Part shown: in pieces, positions 11,315 through 22,641 of the stretch | Position numbering within the stretch: the first letter of the stretch is position 1 | Layout: every line of letters begins with the position of its first letter | Assembly (NCBI RefSeq): GCF_023159225.1 | Contig: NC_063162.1 | Coordinates: forward strand, 103,184,094-103,248,093 | Direction: 5' to 3' | Source: Perognathus longimembris pacificus | Lineage: Eukaryota; Chordata; Mammalia; Rodentia; Heteromyidae | Length of the DNA: 64,000 nucleotides | Made by a program: the position numbers and the translations under genes | Notes under the pieces: model-generated | The model's input: the letters and a program-made list of their open reading frames with translations, nothing else | What the model was told of the DNA's origin: nothing | Database searches by the model: none

Positions 11315-11382
<68 letters not shown>
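11315..11382. repeat. (AT)n tail of the L1
   Basis: About 34 AT units directly after the L1 3' end, where an A-rich tail is expected. Probably arose by slippage from the tail. Confidence 0.95.
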
Positions 11383-11386
<4 letters not shown>

Positions 11387-11398
11387 GCACTAACAACT

Positions 11399-11418
11399 AC
11401 ACACACACACACACACAC
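11399..11418. repeat. (CA)10 microsatellite
   Basis: Short perfect CA repeat between the L1 tail and the old L1MB-like end. Confidence 0.9.
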
Positions 11419-11640
11419 TAAGTACACAATGTATCTTGGTGTAAATTGGATTTTGGCTGATTATGATGTGTCAATATTCTTTCTTCAATTGTACCAAATG
11501 GGTCATAACAATGAGGATACTAATGAGGATGCTAACGGTAGAGGCTGTGTGACTGCCAGGGAGTTGTGGAAACCCTCTATATGTTCTGCTCAGCTTTGTT
11601 GAAAACCTAAAACTGTTCTACAGAAAGCAAAGTTTATTAT
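11419..11640 (+). mobile_element. L1MB-like 3' end
   Basis: Phrases gattatgatgtgtcaat, ttcaattgtaccaaatggg and gaaaacctaaaactgttcta follow the order of the 3' end of L1MB-type elements. It predates the adjacent younger L1. Confidence 0.7.
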
Positions 11641-12727
11641 TTACAAAAAGAGTCCAGCGCTAGTCCTTAGAACTATTGCAGCCAGAATTTGCATTTCAAA
11701 GTAAGCACCCTAGACAAGCATTTTGCTCATAGAAGTTTAATAAGTACTACCTGAAAATTATCTGAATACTAATAGTAATAATAGTGATTATGGTATGGCT
11801 TGCTGTACATGCAGAATTAGGTGGCGAAAGAACCAGTCATTTTGGATTGTATCCTGACATAGTGACAGAGAAATAGGTTTTTAGATGGGGAATAGTCCCC
11901 TAGGATTTACTTTAACTTCTAATAAAATTTTTATTAGTTGTATTTGTTTTTATGTGGCTTTTATTTGCCATGTTTATGGTGACAAAATAAAGATGTGTTT
12001 TGACCAGGAACATGGAGACCTACCAGGCCAGTAGGCACTAAAGTTTTATCACCCTGTGGATGAACTAAAGTGATCGCATTCTCTTGCATTCAGGGCATTC
12101 TTATTTTTACAGCTTCTCTTGCCTGGGAAGACGCTCTTCCCTCCATTATTTCTGAAGGACACCTCTCATGACATTTTTAAGGCTTGAGTGTGTCCCTCAT
12201 CTGTCTAGCAATAGAGTGAAGGAATTCTCAGCAGGTGTGAAATGGGTGACATTGTCAGAAGCACCACTAGTCTCCTTGGTGACTGCCACTGAACTTACAG
12301 AAATAGCTCTATAGTGGAACTCTGTTTGGCAAAGGCTATAGAGGAATAAATATTGTAAAGGAATAATCATTTAATCCATCTTCCTCCACAATATGAGCAT
12401 ATATGAAGATATTATTTGAAAAAGCAAAATAACTCAACAAACAAGCTTATGAATATTAACTTAAAAACATTCATAAAGCTACCAGATAAAAGAGTCCTAT
12501 TTATGCACGTGGAGGAGGCAATCTCCAGATCTTAATGAGATCTCCACTAGGGATGTGGCTGGGATCACAGATACACAGCAGGCCAAGTTAGCTCAAGACA
12601 TGGGCTTTGTACTGCCCACAATAAGCCATTTAACTACAATTAAAACACTAAAAATAACAGCAGTTGATATGTGTTAGAGCATTGTGACAGATACATGCAA
12701 TATCTCATTTTATTTTCACAAGCTCTT
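11641..12727. other. unique intronic sequence with a weak MIR piece
   Basis: No gene seen. About 12660-12727 (gacagatacatgcaatatctcattt) resembles a MIR core fragment. The rest is unassigned. Confidence 0.4.
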
Positions 12728-12901
12728 TCTGATATATATATATTTACATATATATATATATACATACATATCTATATCTATGTCTATCTTTTTTTTTTTT
12801 TTGAGTGCCAGTCCTAGGTTTTGAACTTAGGACCTGGGTGCTGTCCCTTAGCCTTTTCACTGTAGGTTGAGGCTCCACTATTTGACCCACAGCTTCACTG
12901 G

Positions 12902-12963
<62 letters not shown>

Positions 12964-13080
12964 AACTGGAGATAAGAATGTCATGGACTTTCCTGCTCAG
13001 AGTGTCTTGGAACTGTGATTCTTAGAACTCAGCTTCCTGAGTAGCTAGGATTATGAACATGAGCCACTGGTTCCTGGCTG
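12728..13080 (-). mobile_element. B1-Geo SINE, antisense, with AT-rich tail and an internal (TG)n
   Basis: An AT/ATCT microsatellite (12728-12790) and T-run form the tail side. The reversed Geo half (gtgccagtcctaggttttga) comes next. A (TG)n of 59 bp at 12903-12961 sits between the two halves, and the reversed B1-like half (gagtagctaggattatgaac) follows. Confidence 0.85.
12903..12961. repeat. (TG)29 microsatellite inside a SINE
   Basis: Perfect dinucleotide tract at the junction of the two SINE monomers, replacing part of the linker. Confidence 0.97.
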
Positions 13081-13656
13081 AGGCATATTCTTTTACTGCA
13101 TATATATGAGAAAAGCTAGATATGTCCATGTTTGCAGAGCTAGCAGGTGATATAAATCAGTTCCCCATGGCTGGCTGAGAGCTCTTTCCCAAAGAGGCAG
13201 CAATGAGACTTTATTAGAGGTTAATATTTAATCAATTACTGAACAATACTTAGCTATATGTCATAGGTTTCCTACTGAGCTCAACAATAATCCATACTGG
13301 TGCAGTGGTTTCGCTTTCCCCTCTGTGTTTCAGTGTCCTCATCTTTAAAGGGAGGAGTGGATGAACCCAATGGTTCCTAGTACTAAATCTCCTGAGGAAT
13401 TTCTATACCTGGATGTACTTCAAGCTGATGGAATGGGAATTCCTGGATGATTTTTGGAATCTCCCTTGGTGATTGTAAAGAACCAGAGGTTTTCTGCCTC
13501 CAAATGTCTTTACTTTTGTCATCAGACTTCAACATTCTTTTAATTTTATCCCCAATAGATAATGAGAGGAAAGTTGGATTTAGCAACCCACATCTTGAAA
13601 TGCTTTTAAACTCACCAAGGAGATGAATGTGAAACTCTCCCAGGTTGACCATCAAG
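13081..13656. other. unique intronic sequence
   Basis: Includes a short MIR-like phrase at about 13325-13372 (gtgtcctcatctttaaaggg). The open frame at 13383-13655 has no recognisable domain and is probably chance. Confidence 0.4.
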
Positions 13657-13915
13657 AATATTGCTTATTCCTTAGGTTGGGGATATAGCCTAGTGGCAAG
13701 AGTGCCTGCCTCGGATACACGAGGCTCTAGGTTCGATTCCCCAGCACCACATATACAGAAAACGGCCAGAAGCGGCACTGTGGCTCAAGTGGCGGAGTGC
13801 TAGCCTTGAGCGGGAAGAAGCCAGGGACAGTGCTCAGGCCCTGAGTCTAAGGCCCAGGACTGGCCAAAAAAAAAAAAAAAAAAACAAAAAAAACCACAAT
13901 ATTGCTTATTCCTTA
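13657..13915 (+). mobile_element. IDL-Geo SINE with 18-bp target duplication
   Basis: ID-like left half (ggttggggatatagcctagt, gttcgattccccagcaccac) and Geo right half (gcactgtggctcaagtggcg, gcccaggactggcc), then an A tail. aatattgcttattcctta flanks it at 13657-13674 and 13898-13915. Little diverged, so fairly young. Confidence 0.95.
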
Positions 13916-14645
13916 TGGAACCAACCAGGATGCCCCTCAGTAGACCAATGGATCAGGAAAATGTGGTACATATACACAATGGAATTTCATGCCTCTATCA
14001 GAAATAATGACATTGCCCCATTTGTAAGGAAATGAAAGGACTTGGAAAAATTTATACTAAGTGAAGTGAGCCAGACCCTAAGAAACATGGACTCTATGGT
14101 CTCCCTCATAGGGAATAATTAGCACAGGTTTAGGCTAGTCACAGCAGAGGATCACAAGAGCCCAGTAGCTATACCCTTATGAACACATAAGATGATGCTA
14201 AGTGAAATGAATTCCATGTTATGAAAACGAGTGTTATATCACTGTTGTAATTACTTTCAACATGTGATGTGAAACTGTAGCTTCTATTATTGATGATCCT
14301 CTTGTATCCCCTTCCTGTGGTTGTACCTGCACTATCTCTATATCTTATCTGAGTACATTGGAAACCGTGTATACTGATATTAGAACTAGGAAACTGTAAG
14401 ATAATACCAAAATCGAGAGACACAGGGTAAAAAGACAAATGACTACAAAAGCAATACTTGCAAAAGCGTTTGGTGTAAGTCAACTGAACAACTCATAGGG
14501 GGAAAGGGAAAGGGGGAGGGGGGAGGGGGAATGAGGAAGGAGGTAACAAACAGTACAAGAAATGTATCCAATGCCTAATGTATGAAACTGTAACCTCTCT
14601 GCACATCAGTTTGACAATAAAAATAAAAAAGGATATTGCTTATTC
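13916..14645 (+). mobile_element. 5'-truncated L1 3' end (about 717 bp)
   Basis: Starts in the ORF2 C-terminal coding region at the equivalent of 10616 in the long L1 and runs through the 3'UTR and G-rich tract to caataaaaataaaaaagg. The target copy at 14633-14645 (atattgcttattc) pairs with the one at 13900-13912, which is shared with the SINE to the left. Confidence 0.93.
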
Positions 14646-16560
14646 TTTCAGATTTCCTTGGATAGGGGAAAAAGACCACTTCCTCGATATACATAGCATC
14701 TCTTGGTCCCCCTGACTAATATCTGGAAAGATTGTCAGCTTTGTTTCTGCCCCCTCCGCCCCTGCCCCTTGCCAGTAGCCAGAGCCTGTCTGGTTCATTT
14801 TGTATGTAGGTACCAAAAGGCCAATATATGGGAGTTCACTTATGTAACTTCTTCTGGGCTTGTCATTTTCTTAGGAGAAAGGCACAGTTACTTCAGGCTT
14901 TCTTTGGAGAATCTTCTCTCTTGCATGGGCTTGGGGTCAGAGCCTCATTCATCTGGGCTTCTTTCCTGTGACCCACCTATCTAGCTGCTCTGTCAGAACA
15001 TGTGTTGCAGTGGCTGACATGTGCACCACAGCTGCTTTCTCCCTAGCCCAGGGTGAATTCTGCCATACTGGCCTTTTGACAGGGTCTCACTTTTGCTTTT
15101 GTGGGCTTTGACAGCACATCATCTTGCAGACACATGGGGGTTGCTAGAATTCGCATCTCCCCTCCTGATTATTCTAGGTACTTCACCAAAGGTGACATGG
15201 TCAAGTTATGATAGGGAGAGATATTTACACAGGTCAAACTGATTTTTTTTGCCCCTGACAAATTTGAGGACCCCTTTTATATTCATACACTGAAGCAGGA
15301 AGAAAAACATCAGTGAAATACATAAATAGAGCCTCTGCTGAATGCTGGTCACTAACAGTTAAGGGAGGATCAAGGGTGGTTGTCTTGCAGGTGATGAGCA
15401 AATTTTCTCCAAGGAAGTTTCTTCAAGGAAGTTTAAGTAGGCAGCTATGCAATGAAAGCTTTAAACAGACTTCCCACCTCTCCCATCATCCTTATTGGTC
15501 TCTATTCTATAACACATCTATCATATTTTCCATTTCTTCATAGTGGTGTCCTTCTTTGCTTTATTTAGTAGTAATAAACTCATGGATGTTTTCCCACAAG
15601 TTGATCTTTCAGATGCCTTCCAGCAGATGAAACCTTTTATGTCCAATTGTCCTTGGGAAGCCGTTTCAGCTTATTATAGCATCATTTTTCACCAGTGCTC
15701 CAGTAAGTCAGTTGTCAGGGAAGGGCGTTCACTCATTTTCTACTGAGACGGCACCAATAAGGTGTCCTCTTGGGGCTGTGAATGTCAGGGAAGGTTTGGC
15801 CCTCAGAAATATAACTCAGTACCTATGGCTACATGTCTTTCTCAAGGAGACTTAGACTTAGGACAAACCTTGTCACTCACTTTCCCTAGGCAAGGCATGC
15901 ATTGGATGTACAAAAAAAAAAAACACCCAAAAAACAACTGTTTGGCAAGTTCAATTGAATGCTACAGATCTTCCATTGCTGGGCACACAGCAAATGTACA
16001 GTGCGTTTTTGTAATGCTGGTGATGGGTCTGCAGAACAGAGGTGACTTATCTGACGTGTCGGATTGTAGTATATTATTCTAATACATTATTTCTGAATTT
16101 GTTTCAAATCATGCACCTCTATCAGTGAATTAATTTCCTTAGTAATCAATGAAGCCAAGGGTTAAACTACCTCCCATACAGAAGACATGCTGAGTAGGCA
16201 GAATTAACCATTTATATGATGGTTTTCATTAACCTGATTCAATAACAGGGGTGAAAATTTATTTAACGCTTTACTGTGACCTCAGAACTCAAACACTGGA
16301 GATACCAGATGAATGAAACCTAGGTCTTATTCTTCAGAATTCAGAGTGGATGTGTGTATGTTTCTTTGTGAAGTATGACTAGAAGCAACACATTTCTGCA
16401 AGTAGCTTCAGCAATTATTTATCAAAATTATTCTGTGTCATTCAGGGTCAAGTGAAGTGACAGGTTACATTTCCATTGTGTTCTTTGATCTCACAGTGGC
16501 ATCACTGAACATGTAGCAAGCATGTAAATACTTGTTCTGCCAAAAAAAACCCCAGCCTTT
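14646..16560. other. unique intronic sequence
   Basis: No repeat family recognised apart from a possible ancient piece near 16255-16345. Several 60-106-codon frames (for example 15313-15543 and 15762-16082) have no recognisable domain, splice context or codon signal, and I treat them as chance. Confidence 0.45.
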
Positions 16561-17490
16561 TATTATATTAATAAAAAAGTGAGGACTGGGTGCCAGTGAC
16601 TCATCCCTGTAATCTTGGCTATTCAGGAGGTAAAGGCATGGTAGATTAGGGTTCAAAGACAGCTTGAGTAGAAAAGTCTGTGAGACTTCATCTTGAATTA
16701 GTTATTAAAAATGCTGGTCTGCCCCTCCATAGATGAATGGATCAGGAAAATGTGGTACATTTACACAATGGAATTTTATGCCTCTATCAGAAAGAATGAC
16801 ATTGTTCCAATTGTAAGGAAATGGAAGGACTTGGAAAAAGTTATACTAAGTGAAGTGAGCCAGACCCAAAGAAACATGGACTCTATGGCCTCCCTTATTG
16901 GGAATAATTAGTACAGGTTTAGGCAAGCCATAGCAGAGCATCACAAGGCCCAATAGCTATACCCTTAGAAACACATAAGATGATGCTAAGTGAAATGAAC
17001 TCCATGATATGGAAACAAGTGATATATCACAGTTATAACTACTTTCAACGTCCTATGTGTATGTGTAGTTTCTATTATTGATGATGTTTTGTATCACCTT
17101 CCTATGTTTGTACCTACACTATCTCTGTAATCTTATCTGAGTATATTGGAAACCGTGTTTACTGGTATTGGAAGTAGGAAATTCAAAGGGAATACCAAAT
17201 TCGAGAGACACAGGGTAAAAAAAGAGAAATAACTACAAAAGCAATACTTGTAAAACTGTTTGCTGTAAGTGAACTGAACAACTGGGGGGGGGAGGGAAAG
17301 GGGGGAGGGAGGGGGGCATGAGGGACAAGGCAACAAACAGTACAAGAAATGTATCCAATGCCCAACGTATGACACTGTAACCTCTCTGTACGTCAGTTTG
17401 ATAATAAAAATTTGAGAAAAAAAAAATAAAAATGCTGGTCTGAAGGCATGGCTCAAGTGGTAGAATGCCAGCCATGAACCAGCCAGCTGA
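16560..17490 (+). mobile_element. old B1-Geo SINE split by an L1
   Basis: The left part (about 16580-16705) carries the B1-like half: gtgccagtgactcatccctg, gtaatcttggctattcagg. The right part (17443-17490) carries Geo: aggcatggctcaagtggtag. The halves are separated by the L1 at 16722-17426. The SINE must predate the L1. Confidence 0.82.
16706..17442 (+). mobile_element. 5'-truncated L1 3' end (705 bp) inside a SINE, 16-bp target duplication
   Basis: taaaaatgctggtctg occurs at 16706-16721 and 17427-17442. Between them lies an L1 3' end that begins at the equivalent of 10633 in the long L1 and ends ttgataataaaaatttgag plus an A-rich tail. The 3'UTR has a G-rich tract at 17283-17318. Confidence 0.95.
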
Positions 17491-17811
17491 ACAAGCAAGA
17501 GAAGCTGGCTGGGTGGTGATTAAACTCAAGAAGATGAAGGTTTCACTTTGTATGTATCCTTTTCTCCATAGGGTAGCAAAAAAGAAACAGAGATGACAGG
17601 ATAAGAGAGAGAAGCCAGTGGGTGAATGGGTAGGTAAGAATAAAGTAGATCAACTAACAAGAAAATAAGCATGTGCGTGTACACATACACGTTTGCTATA
17701 TTTATAATGGGAAGAAACTTTAAGCGTTATATTATTTGTAGTCTGAAAGCTTAATAGCTTTGTTTATTGAAAGATTAGATATAGATTTTCTCTGAAACAG
17801 AAGCGGTTACC

Positions 17812-17813
<2 letters not shown>

Positions 17814-17864
<51 letters not shown>

Positions 17865-18088
17865 GTCCTGGATCCTGAACGCAGGGCCTACACACTGCCT
17901 ATGAGTTTTATTTTAGTTAAGAGTAACCCTCTACCAGTTGAACCATAGCTCCACTTCCGGATTTTTGGCAGTTAATTGGAGATAAGAGTCCTATGGAATT
18001 TCCATCTTGGGCTGGCTTAGAATTGTGATTCTCAGATCTCATCCTCCTGAGTAGCTAGGATTACAGGTATGAGCCACCAAGTGCTTAG
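17814..18088 (-). mobile_element. B1-Geo SINE, antisense, with (GT)24 at its tail
   Basis: (GT)n at 17814-17861 abuts the reversed Geo half (gctggtcctggatcctgaac), then the reversed B1-like half (gagtagctaggattacaggt). In element orientation the tail is (CA)n. Confidence 0.88.
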
Positions 18089-19254
18089 CAAAATAAGACA
18101 TATTAATGAATGAATTTGTATCACACATTGGAATCAAAGCAGAAATTTGTAACAAGAAAATGGGTCACTGGTAAATTTTATGTGCTGAATTCTCTATTAG
18201 AGCTGTTTAGAGTTTTCCTGTCTTAGAAAAATAGTGGTTATAGATCAGTAATGAAGAGAATCAAACAGAAACAAACAAACCTTGGAAATAATCAGAACTC
18301 ATGAACCACTGTTTTCGGTTCTCACGACCATTTTGCTCAAAAGGAAAAGAGAGGAGTGGAGGGAAAAGGTAGTAAGTTTTAGTCTAGCCTGAAAGGTTTT
18401 ACATAATGTTCTGCTGTAAAGTTGATTGAATATTTGTTGTTAGGGAAATATCTTAGCTATTATGACTTGGTGTAAAAGGTGCATTTTCTCTGTTCTCTTC
18501 CTTTTCTCCATCCCTACCTCCTTTTCCTTTCCTTTTCTTCTAGAGGGCCTGATATTTACCTAGAGATCCTTGGCTCTGACGTCTGCATCTCAGGTTTAGA
18601 GAGATCACTGAAATGTCGACCAGTGGAATAGAGTGAATAGTCCAAGAGTGGAGGACAGTGACCCAAAGTCAGTTTGCCCTCACCCTCAGATCCTAAGCTT
18701 CTGACTAGAAGTCACCTATGTCTGGAAGACAGAGAATAAAATATCTTCTTTTAGGGAATGACTGGGGGTTGGGATCTGCTTAAGGAGGGAGCAACATTAA
18801 CAGTACATTAATGATTTCAGCATGTATTTTTTTTGAATGGATAACTGTCAAACTCCCAAGTTGAGTGTTTTACCAAGTTACTTATAGGTGTGGCGGGAAA
18901 ATCAGTCAATACCTATCTTTATAGCTCCTGTGAAGTCCGCTTCCTTTTGTAACTTTGTCTTCCTTGTCCCCTCATTCTCACCAAGGCTGGTGCTCTTCCA
19001 TGGTTCTTCCCAAGAACATGATGCCCAGGAAACCAAGGTACTTGGTGAATGTGTGACTCTAACCATTGCCAACATAGTTAACTGTTTCTAAGTGAGCTCA
19101 CAGCTTAACAGAGAAGAGGGAGTAGATATGGGTGGACATTACAAAGAAACACATCTCCACTTAACCAAAAGAAACACTTCCCAAGGTTATGATGTGTGCA
19201 ACCATGACATCATCTTATTATCATGAAATGGAACATAGAACAATTGAGGCAGAG
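18089..19254. other. unique intronic sequence
   Basis: No gene or repeat family recognised by eye. Confidence 0.45.
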
Positions 19255-20040
19255 TGAACAGCAAGTGCAAAGGCCTTGCAGTGGGAATGTCCAAGATATC
19301 TCTGCGAGACAGGAAAGCCCAAATGGGGGTTAGAGGGCGGGATCACGGAGTGGCAAAGAGTGAGGCAGATTTGTATGTCCTCACAGACTATGGTCACTGC
19401 TTTGGCTTTTCCTAAGTGAGATCATCTGACAGCATTGGAGGGCACCAGGCTAAGAAATGATGCCGTCCAGTTTACTTGTCACAGGCCACACTGGAGACTA
19501 GACTAGGGGAACCAGTAAACTCATGCTGGCTGTCTTGCAATGATATCAGGGAGAGGATGATGGCCTGGACCAGGATGATAACAGGAATATGGGTGAGGAT
19601 CGGGAAGATTCTGGATACGTTTTGGAGGTACAGTTGGCAAGATTTTTTTTTTTTTTTTTGCCAGTCCTGGGTCCTGAACTCTAGGCCTGGGCACTGTCCT
19701 TGAGCTTCTTTTTGCTCAAGTCTAGTACTCTATCACTTGAGCCACAGGTCACTTCTGGCTTTTTTGAGTAGTTTATTGGAGTCTCGTGGACTTTCCTGCC
19801 TTGGTTGGCTTTGAACCTTAATCCTCAGATCTCAGGTTCCTGAGTAGCTAGGATTACAGGGGTGAGCCACCAGTGTTCAGCAAGATTTATTTATTTATTT
19901 TTGATAGTTAGATGATAGTTGTGATAGGAAGAGAAGAAATTGATAAGCTAGTCTGAGAAGTTGGAGAAATAAAGTTGACATGCAGTAAGAACAGGAAAGC
20001 TGTGTGAAGATTTTGTGGGAAATACGAGAAGCTCAATTTT
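19255..20040 (+). mobile_element. ancient interspersed repeat, interrupted by a SINE (family uncertain)
   Basis: Phrases such as cagcaagtgcaaaggcctt, agagaggatgatggcctgg and gattctggatacgttttgg resemble a widespread old eutherian repeat. The antisense SINE at 19645-19883 splits it. I cannot name the family with confidence. Confidence 0.4.
19645..19883 (-). mobile_element. B1-Geo SINE, antisense
   Basis: T-run, reversed Geo half (tgccagtcctgggtcctgaa), reversed B1-like half (tgagtagctaggattacagg). The flanking agattt on each side may be a short target duplication. Confidence 0.88.
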
Positions 20041-20060
20041 GTCAATGGACTTTTGTGATT

Positions 20061-20142
20061 GGGCTGGCTTCGAATAGCAATCCTCAGATCTCAGCCTCAC
20101 AAGTAGCTAAGATTATAGGAGTGAGCCACTGATGCCTATCTA
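20061..20142 (-). mobile_element. B1-like half of a SINE, antisense fragment
   Basis: Only the reversed B1-like half is present (gggctggcttcgaatagcaa to gtgagccactgatgcc), with no Geo half. Confidence 0.75.
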
Positions 20143-20511
20143 CATGTAGTTTTTGAGGCCTATTATGAAATGCTTTGAAGACCACAGAGTTTAACCCAAA
20201 TCCCACTAGAAAACAGGCAATTCTCTATGCTCTTATTAATTATAATTCAAAGCAAATGAAGATGCCTTTATTCCCTGGGCTTCCTGATCTTATTTCACTG
20301 TTGTTGTTTTTAAAATAAAGTTTATTCACTAAAAAAGAACAAGTGTTTAAAAAAGCTATTCTCAAATGAATCAAACTTTTGATTACATAACCTTATTTAA
20401 AAGCTACCAAATGAAAACAAGACTAACCACTTTACTTATACTGGGCTTGACTGGTCAGGCTGAAAACAAGAAAAGCAGAATCTCTAAAGAAATAATTACA
20501 CGATATTGTAC
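20143..20511. other. unique intronic sequence
   Basis: AT-rich, no gene or repeat recognised. Confidence 0.45.
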
Positions 20512-20747
20512 AAAAGTGAGAGCTTGAGACTGGCAATGTGACTTAGCAATGGAGTGCTTGCCTAACATGCATGAAGCCCCGGGGTTTGATTCCTCAGCAC
20601 CACGTAAACAGAAAAGGCTGGAAGTGGTACTGTGGCTCAAGAGGTATAATGCTAGCCTTGGGCAAAAAGAAGCCAACGACAGTGCTCAAGCCCTGAGTCC
20701 AAGCCCCAGGACAGGCCAAAAAAGAGAAAAAAAAAGTGGGAGCTTGA
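20512..20747 (+). mobile_element. IDL-Geo SINE with target duplication
   Basis: ID-like half (gactggcaatgtgacttagc) and Geo half, then an A-rich tail. aaaagtgagagcttga (20512-20527) pairs with aaaagtgggagcttga (20732-20747), 15/16. Confidence 0.93.
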
Positions 20748-20759
20748 AAGTTTGAGGAA

Positions 20760-21090
20760 ATGATTTGTGTTTGAGTTCAAATCCATTCTTTCTTAGTTGT
20801 GAAAATTTAGACAAAAGAGCTTCTTTGCTCCTTAAAACTAGGATGATGGTAGCTATCTTGTAGTGTTATTTCAAATACCAACCACAAATTTCCATAGGAA
20901 TAATGCTAGGAATAGGTAAAATCTATATACACACTGTTGACTATAACTGGCTTCCACCCATTTGCTTTTATTTTGGATTCTTCCAACCAACAAGGGAGGC
21001 AGGACTGAGTAACGTCAGTGTCATTTTACAGAGGTTGAAGGTGAAATTCTGAGATGCACATGGCCTACTCCAAATCACAGAATGAATACC
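20760..21090 (+). mobile_element. MIR-like remnants
   Basis: 20760-20880 (agttgtgaaaatttagacaa, gatgatggtagctatct) and 21005-21090 (cattttacagaggttgaagg, ccaaatcacagaatg) follow MIR core order. Very old. Confidence 0.5.
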
Positions 21091-22227
21091 TGTTGGGTGT
21101 GAGAAGGGACATGTGTTTTGTCTCTGAACTTGGATTCCATCTACCATCTTGATGTCTATATGGACTTTACGTATTATCAGAACCTACTTAAGCCAGGAGG
21201 ACCATTTTGCTAAAGGACAGAGTTTCTAAATTGGACTCACTGATGTTAAGAATGAGCCTGGGAAGCAAGAGGTAGTGGGAGTATGTAGGCTAGTATAGAT
21301 CAGAGGCAGAAAACAGCTAAGGTATCTTATAGCCTATCTCCAAGATCTTTGCATTTCTTGATTCCTAGTCACCCTTCAAGTATTTAGTGTGTTCACCACT
21401 CTGAGGGCAGAAGCTTTTACAGCTTCCCCAGATCTTCTTTTTATAAGGATACATCTGAAGGTGTCCTTGAATCAGAATATCTTAGCTTGGAGGAACTTCA
21501 GATGCCATTTGGACAAAAATGCCCTGTGTTTTATAAACAGGAAGTTTAATTCTGGAACTGTTAGGATGTTGGTCTCAGCTGGTGGCAAGGACAGTAATAG
21601 CACAGGGCAGCCTGGCTCGGAGTGCACGCTCTCTTCATGCTATGTAGCAACAGTGCCACCCACAATGTGGCAAGGGCCTGGTGTGGTTCCTTGAAAGTGC
21701 AATTCCAAAGGATTTGTCAATTAGTAAAGTGAAATAAACTCATTCGAACGCCCCCTATTATAGCATTCAGACATGCTTAAACCACTTAATAAATAAATGG
21801 TAGCTTGAGTCACCTCTTGATGGATAATCATGTTTTCTCATTTGCAGTTTAAGTGCTTCAAGACAAAGTGACTTTAAAACTGCTCATGAGAAGACCCAAT
21901 TATCTGATAAGCAATTCTAAGGACCACACACAAATGTAGAAACAAACCTCTTTATAAATGATGTCTGACAAGGAAAGAGATATTTGTGGCATAGGAATCT
22001 GGAAAATGTAATTATTTATCCTTTCACAACTAATGAAAGAAATTGAAATTGAAGCTTTCATTTCAAATCCTTTTTATCTGTATGAAACTTTAATTTTACA
22101 TAATTAAATTGACTTCACAGTTCAATGTGTTAAAATATGCAATTAAGCAGCATATCAAGGTTAAATGCCTACTGTTGTTGGCTCATTTAGAAATCATGGT
22201 GCTGATCTCCTAAATAAGAAGGAATAC
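21091..22227. other. unique intronic sequence, AT-rich at the right end
   Basis: No gene seen. 21960-22200 is rich in TAAT/ATTA cores and repeat-free, and is discussed as a candidate conserved element. The open frame at 21389-21694 has no recognisable domain. Confidence 0.4.
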
Positions 22228-22470
22228 CTGCTAGGCAGGCACTAGTGGCTCATGCCCGTAATCTTAGCTACTCAGGAAACTGAGATTTGAGGACTGAAGT
22301 TCAACGCCAAACCTGGCAAGAACATTTATGAGACTCGTTGTCAATTAACTGACAAGAAGTTGGAAGTGGATCTGTGGCTCAAGTGTTAGAGCCAACCTTG
22401 AGTGAAAAAGCTAAGGGACAGCAAACAATTAGGCCCTGAGTTCTGGACCTAGTAGTGGCACCAAAAGAAA
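22228..22470 (+). mobile_element. B1-Geo SINE
   Basis: B1-like half (ggcactagtggctcatgccc) joined to Geo (ggatctgtggctcaagtgtt, ggccctgagttctgga), with an A-rich end. Confidence 0.88.
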
Positions 22471-22641
22471 AACCAAAAGAATCCTAACCATCTTGCCATT
22501 CTTCTCAGGCCAGGGAGGCCCACAGATTGCAAGAAGGGCTGTTTCTCCAGTCTGAGCAGCCTACTCCTGAATAAAGTTAATTGGATTAAAATAGTTTTTT
22601 TTTTTTACTTCTATGAAGAAATAGTTTGGCATAGATAATTT

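Larger units (their letters stand above)
3773..11382 (+). mobile_element. full-length-structure LINE-1, non-functional
   Basis: All L1 parts are present in order: a roughly 1.95-kb 5'UTR starting ggagacttccgggaagatgg, ORF1, a 58-bp spacer, ORF2, a 3'UTR with a G-rich polypurine tract, and a tail that is now an AT repeat. It is antisense to LHFPL3. Both ORFs carry stops or frameshifts, so it cannot mobilise itself. A shared ggcag at 3768-3772 and 11383-11387, next to A-rich DNA on the left, may be the remnant of the target duplication. Its family is the one that gave the shorter L1 3' ends elsewhere in the window. Confidence 0.95.

Noticed and set aside
13675..13750. ID-like halves as functional tRNA-Ala genes
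   Set aside because: A/B-box-like motifs are present but each is fused to a Geo half and an A tail with target duplications, so they are SINEs.
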